From assembly GCA_030425145.1 (NCBI GenBank), contig JAUHVK010000023.1, positions 16,880-80,879 of the forward strand: DNA of 64,000 nucleotides, written 5' to 3'. Position numbers and translations under genes: made by a program. The stretch's first letter is position 1. Every line of letters begins with the position of its first letter. Positions 34,980 through 44,897 of the stretch are shown here, piece after piece. This DNA comes from Alphaproteobacteria bacterium (GTDB lineage: Bacteria; Pseudomonadota; Alphaproteobacteria; Rhodobacterales; Rhodobacteraceae). Under the pieces are notes generated by a model, which saw only the letters and a list, made by a program, of their open reading frames with translations, did not search any database and was not told the origin of the DNA.

Positions 34980-36846
34980 AACACGCACCCTCCAGCAGGC
35001 GGTATTGGGCGAGATACTGCCTCATGTGGGGCGGCGGTCTGCAGCCATGGCGGGCGAGGCGCGCGTATCGCCGGGCCGTCGGCGTGGCGCGTCCGGCGGG
35101 ACGGTTGCGGTAATGTCCTGGAACGCGCTGCGGGTGCCGCAAAGCGTGGTGAAGCGGGTCGGCACGGGCGGGTGTCATTCACCCAAAGAGTTACGCCGAC
35201 AGATGAAATACATCCTGCGCGACGAGGCGCGGATCGCAGCCTGGTCGAACCAGATCGGCATCGATCGTGTCTTTGGCGAGCGCGGCATGGAAAATGTCAT
35301 TGCCGATTGGAGTGCATCCTGGTGCGGGGCGCCGAAACGGGGTCACACCGATCACATCATCCTGTCCTTTCCCAAGGGAACCGAGGCGGAGTTGGCGGAA
35401 GCCATCTCGCGCGAATGGGCGCAGGAGGTGTTCGGCGGGGATTACCGGGATCGATATCGGTATGTGGCGGCCCTCCATTGCAACACAGATCATGTGCATG
35501 CCCATGTCCTTGTCGACAAGGTCGGGATGGAGGACGGCAAGTTCCTCTCGATCAGCCGCCATTCCGAGATCAGCTATGACATGATGCGCGAACTGCATGC
35601 GCAGATCGCGGGCGAGCACGGGCTGGTGCTGAACGCCTCTTCCCGTCTGTCGCGTGGCATCATGGAAAACGCCCCGCGGGACACTGATTTGCAGGCGGCC
35701 CGCAAGGAGGGACGGGAGCCAATGGTTGCCCCGCTGGATCCTGAAAGCCGCGCTCTGCGAGAGGCCGAGATACGCAGGCACGCCGAGGGGTATCGTCAGC
35801 TGGCGCAACTTGCCGGGATGCGCCTGGAGGCCAACACCCCTCCGGATGGATGGATGGGGCGCATCGCGGAGAGCGCAGAGCTTGCCGCCACCAACTTGAT
35901 GAAAGGAATGCCGGTGAAAGAAGGGTTTGCCGAAGGGGTTGATATCCCCGCTGTCGGAGCGGATGTAATCGGTCGTCTGATCGCCGCCCGCGAGACATTG
36001 CAAGCGGAAGCCGACACCGCCTGGAGCGCCATTCAGGACATGGCGCCCGGTGCCGAAAAGGTCGAACTGGAACAGCTCTTTGCGGGGCAGGCCCGCGAAA
36101 TGGGCACGCTTCTGGGCCGCGACTTTCTTGCGGATCATTCTTCATCGGTGTCGCCCGAGCGCGATCCCTACAGTGTTCAGGGGATTGCGGGGCTGGCTGC
36201 ACGGGCAGCAGAGGAGGGCAATCCGCTCGTCGCCGAGGCCGATGCTGCATTGGGTCAATTCAGAGCGGAGTTGGCGCGCGTTCTGGCACCGATGGAGGCA
36301 CGACTCGAGGAGGCGGGCAGCAGTATCGAAGAAGTTGCTGCCCGTTTCACCGCACCCCATCGCAGCGAGGCGCAACTCGAAGCCTCACGCCCAGTGGACG
36401 CCCAGGAGCGCTCGGACTGGCTTGGGCTCGAACGCGACCTGCAGGCGCGCGCGCGTGATGTTTTTGCGGGGCTGCACATGGATCGTGATCTTTTGGCGGA
36501 TCTGGCGCGTCAGGATATTCTTGACGCGGGGCAGGGCAGTCGCCTTGCCGACATCGCCACGCTGGACAAGCTGATCTCCGACGTGCGGCAAGACCTGCGC
36601 GACGGGGATATGGATCAGCTGGCCGCTGGCCGGATCGATCCGCTCATGGACCGCATCGAAGACCCCGGTCTGCGACAAGCCGTGTTCTCGGAGCTAAAGG
36701 CCATCGCCGCAGTGGATGCGGGTGATGACATTACCGGGCGCGACAGCGAACCCGCCGCCACCTACCGGACCCGGATCGAGGCTTTCGAGCGCGCCGAGGA
36801 GCGGGGGCGCGACCGGGACGATACCAGTGGCGATTACGGCCTCTAG
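34972..36846 (+). CDS. virD2: VirD2-like MOBP relaxase
   Basis: 624 residues. Nicks oriT and stays bound to the 5' end of the transferred strand. Motif I is GGCHSPKELRRQMKYILR, aligned with the VirD2 catalytic Tyr region, giving Tyr80 as the nucleophile. Motif III has the metal-binding His cluster HCNTDHVHAH (His169, 174, 176, 178), with HTDHIILSF at 125-133 as motif II. The long C-terminal half is acidic and helical, without an obvious second enzymatic domain, and probably carries the secretion signal. The start ATG 34972 overlaps mobC; the longer frame upstream is a chance extension. The virD4 gene follows after 12 bases. Confidence 0.88.
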   Translation: MAETRTLQQAVLGEILPHVGRRSAAMAGEARVSPGRRRGASGGTVAVMSWNALRVPQSVVKRVGTGGCHSPKELRRQMKYILRDEARIAAWSNQIGIDRVFGERGMENVIADWSASWCGAPKRGHTDHIILSFPKGTEAELAEAISREWAQEVFGGDYRDRYRYVAALHCNTDHVHAHVLVDKVGMEDGKFLSISRHSEISYDMMRELHAQIAGEHGLVLNASSRLSRGIMENAPRDTDLQAARKEGREPMVAPLDPESRALREAEIRRHAEGYRQLAQLAGMRLEANTPPDGWMGRIAESAELAATNLMKGMPVKEGFAEGVDIPAVGADVIGRLIAARETLQAEADTAWSAIQDMAPGAEKVELEQLFAGQAREMGTLLGRDFLADHSSSVSPERDPYSVQGIAGLAARAAEEGNPLVAEADAALGQFRAELARVLAPMEARLEEAGSSIEEVAARFTAPHRSEAQLEASRPVDAQERSDWLGLERDLQARARDVFAGLHMDRDLLADLARQDILDAGQGSRLADIATLDKLISDVRQDLRDGDMDQLAAGRIDPLMDRIEDPGLRQAVFSELKAIAAVDAGDDITGRDSEPAATYRTRIEAFERAEERGRDRDDTSGDYGL

Positions 36847-36858
36847 AGGATTCAAAAC

Positions 36859-38796
36859 ATGCTGCATGCAATGGAAAGCCGTTGGCGGTATCCGATCGCC
36901 ATCCTGCTCGGTCTCGGTGTTGGCACCTGGATCGGTGCCGCGATCGCCACGCTCTATCTGATGGTGCGATTTGGCGAAGACCTGGGTGGGTTCGATATTT
37001 TCGAACTTTGGCTGCTCAATCTGTCTGATCCACGGATCAAGGCAAACCCTGCGGTGGAACATACTGCGTGGCTCATCACGGCACTTCCTGCCCTGCTTCT
37101 GGCGGCGACAGGAGCGACATCCGTTCATCGCGGGTCGCTCACCGATTATGATGATGCGCATTTCCAGTCGCGTCCCGAGCTCCGCCGCAACCGTATGTCG
37201 GCGTCTCTTTCCCAGAACGGCTTTCTGTTCGGCAAGCTCGGGTCACCTGCGTCCCCTGCGCCTTTCGTGTCTGCCACGCCAGATCGCTTCCCACACGCTA
37301 TGATGATCGCGCCAACGGGCCGGGGCAAAGGGGTAGGCTTCGTTTTACCGAACCTTTTGCACTTCCAGGGCAGTGCCGTGATCCTCGACGTTAAGGGCGA
37401 GAATTTCGAGAAGACATCCATCCACCGCAAAAAGGCGCTGAACAATCAGGTCTGGTACTTTTCGCCCTATGACTACGTTCAGCCCGAGGGCAAGAACGGG
37501 CCCGTCCTGACCCGCACGCACCGGTTCAATCCTCTCCAGCGCATTGCCGATCTGCCCAGCCCCGAGCAGCAATACACCGCCGTCAACACCATGGCGGACT
37601 TGTTCCTCATCGTCGAAAGCGTGAACGCGCAGAGCTTTTTCCAGGCCGGACGCAGCCTGTTCGTGGCGTCTTGCCTCTATGCCATCGAGACCGGCAAGCC
37701 GACGATCGGTGAGGCGCTGCGGATCATGACTGGCGGCGGCAATAAAAAGGAATTCTACAAACGGGCCGCCATGCAGACCGCGAACCCGGTGGTGGCAGAG
37801 ATTTTCCTGAGCATGGCCGACGAAGTGGACAAGATTCTCGATTCCTATGTCAGTGTGATCCGCGGTGCCGGATTGGAGCTCTGGCTCGATCCGGCGGTGG
37901 ACCGAGCGACACAGGCAAGCGATTTCGACTTCGGGACGTTCCGACGAAAGCCACAGTCGCTCTATATTGTCGTGCAGCCGGAGCACCTGAAAACACTGGC
38001 CCCCCTGATCCGGCTCCTGTTCGCCGATGCCATCGCATGTCTGCAGCGCGCGCATCCCGGACCGGACGAGCCACATCCCGTCATGTTCCTGATGGATGAA
38101 TTCGACCAACTGGGCAAACAACCCCTGGTCTTGCAGAGCATCAAGACGATCCGTTCCTATGGCGGGCGGCTCTTTATCATCTCGCAGTCGATCCCCGGTC
38201 TTGAGGGCATCTACGGCGAAACCGACCGCCGCGCGCTGCAGGCCGGTGCGGGTGTACAGATCTACATGACCCCGCAAGATGATCGCACTGCCGACGTGCT
38301 GTCCGCAGCCCTCGGCAAACGCACGATCGTGGGCAAGACCAGATCACAGGCAACCGTGCGCAAGCTCTCGGAAAGCGCAAATATCAGCCGTCGCTCGGAA
38401 GAACGGGCGCTGGTATCCCCCGCTGAATTGCTGCGTTTCCCGCTCGACAAGGTCCTTGTCCTGCCCGAGGGGCAATATCCCATCAAGGCGGATCACATCC
38501 GCTACTATGCGGACCGGCATTTTGAGGAGATCGACAAAGCACGGCAAGGGCATGCCTTGCCCTATCCTCCTGCTGCAGCGCCAGTCTCGAACAGGCCGAA
38601 GAAAATCACCCTCGAGCAACCAGAACCCGCAGCACCCGCGGCGATCTCCATGGGCGACAAGGAATTCGAGACTGCGGTCCAGACCTATACAGGCGCGCTA
38701 CAGGGATACGCAGAAGCCGCCAGGGCAAAGCCAAAGAAAACACGATCTGGTCGTAGGCAACGGAGCTCAGGCTTGGCCGGAACTAGTACAGCCTGA
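36859..38796 (+). CDS. virD4: Type IV coupling protein VirD4/TraG
   Basis: 645-residue membrane ATPase that links the relaxosome to the secretion channel. Two N-terminal membrane helices (IAILLGLGVGTWIGAAIATL and WLITALPALLLAATGATSV), Walker A APTGRGKG at residues 151-158, Walker B FLMDEFDQLGK (Asp413), and IISQSIPGLEGIYG. A Pro/Lys-rich tail of about 70 residues follows. It sits immediately behind virD2 in the same operon. Downstream, 253 AT-rich bases separate it from the restriction-like cassette. Confidence 0.92.
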   Translation: MLHAMESRWRYPIAILLGLGVGTWIGAAIATLYLMVRFGEDLGGFDIFELWLLNLSDPRIKANPAVEHTAWLITALPALLLAATGATSVHRGSLTDYDDAHFQSRPELRRNRMSASLSQNGFLFGKLGSPASPAPFVSATPDRFPHAMMIAPTGRGKGVGFVLPNLLHFQGSAVILDVKGENFEKTSIHRKKALNNQVWYFSPYDYVQPEGKNGPVLTRTHRFNPLQRIADLPSPEQQYTAVNTMADLFLIVESVNAQSFFQAGRSLFVASCLYAIETGKPTIGEALRIMTGGGNKKEFYKRAAMQTANPVVAEIFLSMADEVDKILDSYVSVIRGAGLELWLDPAVDRATQASDFDFGTFRRKPQSLYIVVQPEHLKTLAPLIRLLFADAIACLQRAHPGPDEPHPVMFLMDEFDQLGKQPLVLQSIKTIRSYGGRLFIISQSIPGLEGIYGETDRRALQAGAGVQIYMTPQDDRTADVLSAALGKRTIVGKTRSQATVRKLSESANISRRSEERALVSPAELLRFPLDKVLVLPEGQYPIKADHIRYYADRHFEEIDKARQGHALPYPPAAAPVSNRPKKITLEQPEPAAPAAISMGDKEFETAVQTYTGALQGYAEAARAKPKKTRSGRRQRSSGLAGTSTA

Positions 38797-39049
38797 CCAC
38801 TTCTAAATCATTAAACAAATAAAAACCAAGGCTTAAGAAGCGCTTACGATCCTAGTCTGGGCTTAGGTAGTGGATTAAGGTGATGGGGTGGCCGATGGCC
38901 GAATGCTTGGAGAAGGGCTGACGCTTGGCTTCGCCCAAGGCTCCGAGTTATTCTTTTTGGCAGTGTAAACAGCTTTGCGCATTTATTTTCAAAGCGTTGC
39001 ACATTCTGCCGCGAGAGTTAGTGTGACATCATTTCCGAACATATGACCT

Positions 39050-42000
39050 ATGGGGGAACTTTTGCGGATTGTCGACAACACAACCACGCTGCTGGGAGAT
39101 GATCTGAAAAGCGAGCTGTCCGGCGCGTCGAAATTTCGGGTCGCCGCCGCGTGCTTCTCTATTTACGCATTCGATGCCCTGAAAACGGAATTGAGTGAAC
39201 TAAAAGAGTTCGAGTTCATTTTTACCACACCGACGTTTACCCCAAACGGTGCGATCGACCGCATCAAGAAGGAGAAGCGTGAGTTTTTCATTCCCAAAGG
39301 GCGAGCGGCAGAAACGCTTTCAGGCAGCGAGTTTGAGATTCAGCTTCGGAACAAGATGACTCAACGGGCGGTCGCGCGGGAATGTGCCGACTGGATCCGC
39401 AAAAAGGCGCGCTTCAAGTCGAACGTCACATCAGCACCGATGCAGCAGTTCGGACATGTGCAGCGGTCCGAGACCGGTGCGGCCTATATGCCGCTGTCAG
39501 GGTTTACCGCTGTTGACCTCGGGTATCAGCGCGGGGATGCGGTCTCAAGCTACACACAGGTCATGGATGAGCCCCAGTTTGCGCAGACCTACCTGAACCT
39601 CTTTGACCAGATCTGGAATGATGAGGAAAAGCTGCGAGATGTCACGGCCGAAGTCCTTGAGCACATCGAGTCCGTGTACCAGGAGAATCCTGCCGAACGG
39701 GTCTACTTCATGATTCTGTTCAACCTGTTCAGCGACTTCCTGAGCGAGATCGATGAGGACGTTCTGCCTAAGGATCGAACCGGTTATCTTGAAAGTCTTG
39801 TTTGGCAGAAGCTCTTCAATTTCCAGCGAGATGCCGCCGTCGGCGTTATCAACAAGCTGGAAACTTATAACGGGTGCATTCTGGCCGACAGTGTGGGGCT
39901 GGGCAAAACCTTCACGGCTCTGGCGGTGGTGAATTATTACGAACTGCGCAACAAGGACGTTCTGGTCCTGTGCCCGAAAAAGCTAGCAGACAACTGGCGC
40001 AACTATAATGCAAACCTGACCACCAACATTTTCGCCAAGGACCGGTTTCGATACGACGTGTTGTGCCATACGGACCTTTCACGAACGTCTGGCGAGTCAT
40101 TCGGGATGCGGCTCGATCGTGTGAACTGGGGCAATTACGATCTGGTCGTCATCGATGAATCCCACAACTTCCGGAACAACGATGTCTACAAGGACCGCGA
40201 AACCCGTTACCAACGTCTGATGAACCAGGTGATCAAGGCCGGGGTCAAGACCAAGGTCCTGATGTTGTCGGCGACGCCGGTTAACAATCGTTTCACAGAT
40301 CTGAGAAACCAACTGGCGCTTGCCTATGAAGGGCATTCAGATGCCCTGAGCAAGAACCTGAAAACCAAGACCAGCGTGGAAGAGATATTTCGTCGCGCGC
40401 AGACTGCGTTTAACGTCTGGTCCAACTTACCCCCGGATCAAAGGACGCCAGCCTCCATCCTAAGGGCACTGGATTTCGATTTCTTCGAGCTGCTCGATGC
40501 GGTGACGATCGCGCGATCCCGCAAGCATATCGAAACCTTCTACGACACGGCGGACATCGGCAAGTTTCCAACGCGACTGAAGCCGTTGTCACATCATCTG
40601 CCGATCACGCACCGTGACGACGTCATCGGCTTCAATGAGATATTCGCCCAGCTGAGCGACCTGAAAATGGCCGTCTATGCACCGGTCAACTATATCCAGC
40701 CCAGTCGTTTGAAAAAATACGAAGACCTCTATGACACCAAGACGGAGGGCGGCAAAGGCACGCTGAAACAGGCTGACCGCGAGAAGAGCCTGCAAGCCTT
40801 GATGACGACCAACCTGCTCAAGCGGTTGGAAAGCTCTGTCCATGCATTCCGCAAGACCCTTGGCGCGCTGTCCGGCAATATCGGCCGGACGCTGGATGCC
40901 ATTGCCCAGTTCGAGGCTTCCGGCGGTGCAGCGACGGTCGAGGATTTGGACATCGACCTGGAAGCTGTTGCGGACGAGGATGACGACTTCGCCGATTTCT
41001 CTGTAGGTAAGAAGATCAAGATTGATCTGGCAGATATGGACGTCACGGCCTGGAAGCAGGAGTTGTCGGTCGACAAGATCATCATCGATGGCCTGATTGC
41101 CGAGATGGAGAAGGTCACGCCCGAAGACGACGCGAAGCTTCAGCATCTAATTGCCGAGATCGCCGGAAAGATGGCCAACCCTCTGAACCCCGGCAACCGC
41201 AAGGTGGTCGTTTTCACCGCCTATGCCGATACCGCGAACTACCTGTTCGATCAGCTCGCGCCACATTTCGCCGATGCACAGAACATTCACAGCGGCATTG
41301 TCACCGGATCGGGCAATCCGCGAACCACGCTCAAGAAATACTATGACTTCCAATCCGTCCTGACGCTCTTTGCCCCCCGCGCCAAGGAGAAGGACAAGAT
41401 CATGCCCGATGATCCGGCTGAGCTGGACATCCTGATCGGCACCGACTGCATATCCGAGGGACAGAACCTTCAGGATTGCGACTACCTGATCAACTATGAC
41501 ATCCACTGGAATCCTGTTCGCATCGTCCAGCGGTTCGGCCGGATCGACCGCATCGGCTCGCCCAACACCCAGATCCAGCTGTCCAACTACTGGCCCGACA
41601 TCAGCCTGGACGAATACATCAACCTCAAGGAACGCGTCGAGAACCGGATGCATATCGTCGACATGGCGGGCACCGGCGAGGATAACGTGCTCACCTCCAA
41701 AAGCTCGGACGTCGCCTACCGCAAGGACCAACTTCAGCGCCTTCAGAACGAGGTGATCGAGCTTGAGGACGTGAAGACCGGCATTTCCATCACCGACCTG
41801 GGCCTGAACGACTTCCGGATGGACCTGCTCAACTACCTCAAGACCCATGATGACCTGCCGCGCATGCCGCATGGGTTGCACACGGTCATCCCGTCGGACC
41901 CCAAGCGCGGCCTGCATCCCGGCGTGATCTTCACGCTGCGCAACATCCATGACAGCGTGAACGTGGGCCAGCAGAACCGCCTGCATCCTTATTACCTGAT

Positions 42001-42322
42001 CTATATCGGTCAGGACGGCCAGATCATCGCGGACCAGACACAGGTCAAACGCCTGCTTGATCTGATCCGGTCGGGCTGCAAGGGCGTCACACAGCCCATT
42101 CGCGACTTGTGCACAGCCTTCAACGCGGAAACGCAGGATGGGCGCAGGATGGGGACCTACTCAAACCTGCTCAACGACGCCATCCGCTCGATGATCGAGG
42201 TCAAGGAGGAACGTGATATCGACAGTCTGTTCTCGGGTGGGCATACCACGGCGCTGACCCAGACCATCGCGGGTCTGGAGGATTTCGAACTCATTGCCTT
42301 CATCGTGGTGCGCGACCCATGA
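39050..42322 (+). CDS. PLD-like/SNF2-family helicase of a restriction-like cassette
   Basis: 1090 residues. The N-terminal 150 residues look like a phospholipase D-like domain (KFRVAAACFSIYAFDALKTE; FIFTTPTF), but the HKD catalytic motif is not intact: the expected HxK is read as HVQR, so it may be a DNA-binding relic. An SNF2/SF2 helicase follows: Walker A SVGLGKT at 281-287, DESH at 369-372, LSATPVNNRFTDLRN, and QRFGRIDRIGS at 827-837. It overlaps the next gene by four bases. The 253-base leader from virD4 is AT-rich and has a weak hairpin at 38924-38939 that may terminate the transfer operon. It is probably the motor of the defence cassette. Confidence 0.82.
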   Translation: MGELLRIVDNTTTLLGDDLKSELSGASKFRVAAACFSIYAFDALKTELSELKEFEFIFTTPTFTPNGAIDRIKKEKREFFIPKGRAAETLSGSEFEIQLRNKMTQRAVARECADWIRKKARFKSNVTSAPMQQFGHVQRSETGAAYMPLSGFTAVDLGYQRGDAVSSYTQVMDEPQFAQTYLNLFDQIWNDEEKLRDVTAEVLEHIESVYQENPAERVYFMILFNLFSDFLSEIDEDVLPKDRTGYLESLVWQKLFNFQRDAAVGVINKLETYNGCILADSVGLGKTFTALAVVNYYELRNKDVLVLCPKKLADNWRNYNANLTTNIFAKDRFRYDVLCHTDLSRTSGESFGMRLDRVNWGNYDLVVIDESHNFRNNDVYKDRETRYQRLMNQVIKAGVKTKVLMLSATPVNNRFTDLRNQLALAYEGHSDALSKNLKTKTSVEEIFRRAQTAFNVWSNLPPDQRTPASILRALDFDFFELLDAVTIARSRKHIETFYDTADIGKFPTRLKPLSHHLPITHRDDVIGFNEIFAQLSDLKMAVYAPVNYIQPSRLKKYEDLYDTKTEGGKGTLKQADREKSLQALMTTNLLKRLESSVHAFRKTLGALSGNIGRTLDAIAQFEASGGAATVEDLDIDLEAVADEDDDFADFSVGKKIKIDLADMDVTAWKQELSVDKIIIDGLIAEMEKVTPEDDAKLQHLIAEIAGKMANPLNPGNRKVVVFTAYADTANYLFDQLAPHFADAQNIHSGIVTGSGNPRTTLKKYYDFQSVLTLFAPRAKEKDKIMPDDPAELDILIGTDCISEGQNLQDCDYLINYDIHWNPVRIVQRFGRIDRIGSPNTQIQLSNYWPDISLDEYINLKERVENRMHIVDMAGTGEDNVLTSKSSDVAYRKDQLQRLQNEVIELEDVKTGISITDLGLNDFRMDLLNYLKTHDDLPRMPHGLHTVIPSDPKRGLHPGVIFTLRNIHDSVNVGQQNRLHPYYLIYIGQDGQIIADQTQVKRLLDLIRSGCKGVTQPIRDLCTAFNAETQDGRRMGTYSNLLNDAIRSMIEVKEERDIDSLFSGGHTTALTQTIAGLEDFELIAFIVVRDP

Positions 42323-43005
42323 CGCTGTATCAATACCCGCCCCAGACCGCGCTCAAACGCGTGATCCCCAAGACCCGCATCTATGACGGGGCCGCCGCCA
42401 GCACGGCACTGCGCGACCGTTTTGTCCGCGAGGTGGATCAGATCACATGGGCGCATAAACTCGCCCCCGAAACGCTGAACCTGCCCGCCACGCCTGCCGT
42501 GCCGGAAATTCAGGTATTCCGCGTCACGCTCAAGGGCGACACGCTGCATGACGACATCCTGCGCGCCATTGACCGGGCCATTCCCTTTCCGCTGATGTTC
42601 GAGCTGGTGGCGGGGAACCGTATCCAACCCGCCGCCGCCTACAAACGCCCGTCCGAGGCGGAGCGCGGCAAATGGGTGCTGTCCGATCCCTTGCGGGGGG
42701 AGTGGACCGCGCATGACGCCCCCCGCGCGCCCTTGCCGGTGGCGGTCAACATGGGTGTGCTCTATGACAGGATGCTGTCCGCGCTTATGCCGGTTGCGCC
42801 GGTGCCGGGCGAGGATGTGGAGAGCCGCCTTGCGCGACTGGCGGCAATCAGGGCAAAAGAACGTGAGATTGCGCAGCTTCAATCGAAGTTGAAACGCGAA
42901 AGCCAGTTCAACATCAAGGTGACCCTGCACGGCCAATTGGCCGAGGCTCAGGCGGCCTTTGACCATATGAAAGACCCGAATAAAACGGGCGGGGAAAAAC
43001 CATGA
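42319..43005 (+). CDS. DUF4391-family protein
   Basis: 228-residue protein with the DUF4391 layout: MTLYQYPPQTALKRVIPKTR at the start, FVREVDQITWAHKLAPETLN, a central beta region (PFPLMFELV, RIQPAAAYKRP), and a coiled-coil-rich end (RLAAIRAKEREIAQLQSKLK). DUF4391 genes are known neighbours of PLD-helicase and type III Mod genes, and the domain has been assumed to be an adapter; its biochemical role is unknown. It is coupled by ATGA overlaps to both the helicase upstream and the Mod gene downstream, which implies a fixed stoichiometry. Confidence 0.8.
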   Translation: MTLYQYPPQTALKRVIPKTRIYDGAAASTALRDRFVREVDQITWAHKLAPETLNLPATPAVPEIQVFRVTLKGDTLHDDILRAIDRAIPFPLMFELVAGNRIQPAAAYKRPSEAERGKWVLSDPLRGEWTAHDAPRAPLPVAVNMGVLYDRMLSALMPVAPVPGEDVESRLARLAAIRAKEREIAQLQSKLKRESQFNIKVTLHGQLAEAQAAFDHMKDPNKTGGEKP

Positions 43006-44897
43006 GTGACGAGATTGAAAAGCTGAAAATGCACAGCCCCGACCTGACCGCGCAGAATGTGGAGCGGATCGCGGCGCTGTTTCCGGGATGTGTGACGGAA
43101 AGCACCGGCCCGGACGGCACGCTGCGCCGCGCGGTGGATTTTGACCTGCTGCGGCAGGAATTATCGGACAGCATCGTGGAAGGCCCGCAAGAACGCTATC
43201 ATCTGGACTGGCCGGGCAAGCGGCAGGCGCTGATCACGGCCAATGCGCCGATAGCCAAAACCCTGCGGCCCGTGCGGGCGGAGTCGGTGGATTTCGACAC
43301 CACCCGCAACCTGTTCATCGAGGGCGATAATCTTGAGGCGCTGAAACTGCTGCAAGAGACCTATCTGGGTAAGGTCAAGATGATCTATATCGACCCGCCT
43401 TATAATACGGGGAATGATTTTGTTTATGATGACGACTTTGTCGAAAGCACGGCAGAGTTTATGGCCAAGTCAAATCAGGTGGATGAAGCAGGCAATCGGC
43501 TAACCGTAAACTCTGAGGCAAACGGTCGTTTTCACTCAGAGTGGCTATCAATGATTTTTGCAAGGCTGAAGTTGGCAAGAAACCTCCTGAGTGATGAAGG
43601 TCTAATATTCATAAGTATTGATGATGGCGAGGTCGCAAACCTACGGCGTTGCTGTGACGAAATATTTGGTGAGAACAACTTCATAGCGCAAATCGCCTGG
43701 GAGAAAAGATACACGAGATCAAATAACGCAAAGCGATTCTACTCTCTTAAAGACACCGTCATTGTATTCAGAAAGTCGGAAGTTCTAGAGGAAATCAAAG
43801 AAGCTCGCACAGAAAAGGCAGATGCAAATTATCGGAATCCAGATAATGATCCAAAAGGTCTTTGGACAACTTCTTCATATGTAAATCCAGCAACAAGAGA
43901 AGCGCGTCCAAACTTAGTATATGAAATACAGAATCCCCATACAGGTGTGATGGTGTCCCATCCTACCCATGCGTGGAAATTTGGTCGGACAGAGCACGAA
44001 GTTCATGTCGCTTCCAACAGGTTATGGTGGGGAGCAGACGGTTCGGCAGATTATCCTCGCTTGAAACTCTACCTTTCCGAACAAAGCAAGGGCATGGTTC
44101 CGATTGATGTGTGGGACTACAAATCCACCGGAACCACGGATGAAGGTGGGAGTGAAATAAAAGCTCTGTTTGATGCCGCCGTTTTTGACACGCCGAAACC
44201 AACGAAACTCATAAAACGAATGCTTGGCATCGCAAGTTCGAAAAACAATGGTGACATTATTTTGGACTTCTTTGCTGGATCGGCAAGCACTGCTGCCGCA
44301 GTGATGGCGCAGAACGCTGAAGATAATGGAAATCGGCAAGTTATTTCTGTTCAAATCCCTGAAGCTTGCCCGAAGGGTTCGGTTGCAGAGAAGAACGGTT
44401 TTCCCACCATCGCCGAAATCTCCAAAGAACGCATCCGCCGCGCGGGGGCAAAAATCCTCGAAGGCGAGTGTCACCCCGACTGGAACCGCGATGTGGGCTT
44501 TCGCGTGCTGAAAATCGACAGCTCGAACATGGCCGATGTCTATTACACCCCCGACGCTACCACACAGGCCGACCTGCTGACCCGCGTTGACAATATCAAG
44601 CCGGATCGCAGCCCCGAAGACCTGCTGTTTCAGGTGCTGCTGGACTGGGGCGTTGACCTGACCCTGCCCATCACCCGCGAGAGCATTGGCGGCAAGACCG
44701 TCTTCACCGTCGCCGGCACCGCCCTGATCGCCTGTTTCGACAACGGCGTGGATGAAACCCTCGTCAAAACCCTCGCCACCCGCAAACCCCTGCGCGTGGT
44801 GTTCAAGGACACAGGCTTCAAGGACGACGCGACCAAGATCAACGTGAAACAGATCTTCAAATCCCTGTCGCCCGACACCGAAGTCAAAGCCATCTGA
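43002..44897 (+). CDS. mod: Type III Mod-like DNA methyltransferase with mosaic recognition region
   Basis: 631-residue beta-class amino-methyltransferase, in which the catalytic motif DPPY (131-134) comes before the SAM-binding FFAGSAST (423-430), as in type III Mod subunits. The DNA-recognition domain lies between. Bases from about 43395 to 44400, which encode exactly this part, are conspicuously AT-rich, with many AAA, ATA and TTT codons, whereas both flanks use the GC-rich codons of the neighbours. I read this as replacement of the recognition domain by recombination. The protein would methylate adenine at a site chosen by this block and protect self DNA from the Res protein at 46614. It overlaps both adjacent genes. 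Confidence 0.88.
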   Translation: MSDEIEKLKMHSPDLTAQNVERIAALFPGCVTESTGPDGTLRRAVDFDLLRQELSDSIVEGPQERYHLDWPGKRQALITANAPIAKTLRPVRAESVDFDTTRNLFIEGDNLEALKLLQETYLGKVKMIYIDPPYNTGNDFVYDDDFVESTAEFMAKSNQVDEAGNRLTVNSEANGRFHSEWLSMIFARLKLARNLLSDEGLIFISIDDGEVANLRRCCDEIFGENNFIAQIAWEKRYTRSNNAKRFYSLKDTVIVFRKSEVLEEIKEARTEKADANYRNPDNDPKGLWTTSSYVNPATREARPNLVYEIQNPHTGVMVSHPTHAWKFGRTEHEVHVASNRLWWGADGSADYPRLKLYLSEQSKGMVPIDVWDYKSTGTTDEGGSEIKALFDAAVFDTPKPTKLIKRMLGIASSKNNGDIILDFFAGSASTAAAVMAQNAEDNGNRQVISVQIPEACPKGSVAEKNGFPTIAEISKERIRRAGAKILEGECHPDWNRDVGFRVLKIDSSNMADVYYTPDATTQADLLTRVDNIKPDRSPEDLLFQVLLDWGVDLTLPITRESIGGKTVFTVAGTALIACFDNGVDETLVKTLATRKPLRVVFKDTGFKDDATKINVKQIFKSLSPDTEVKAI

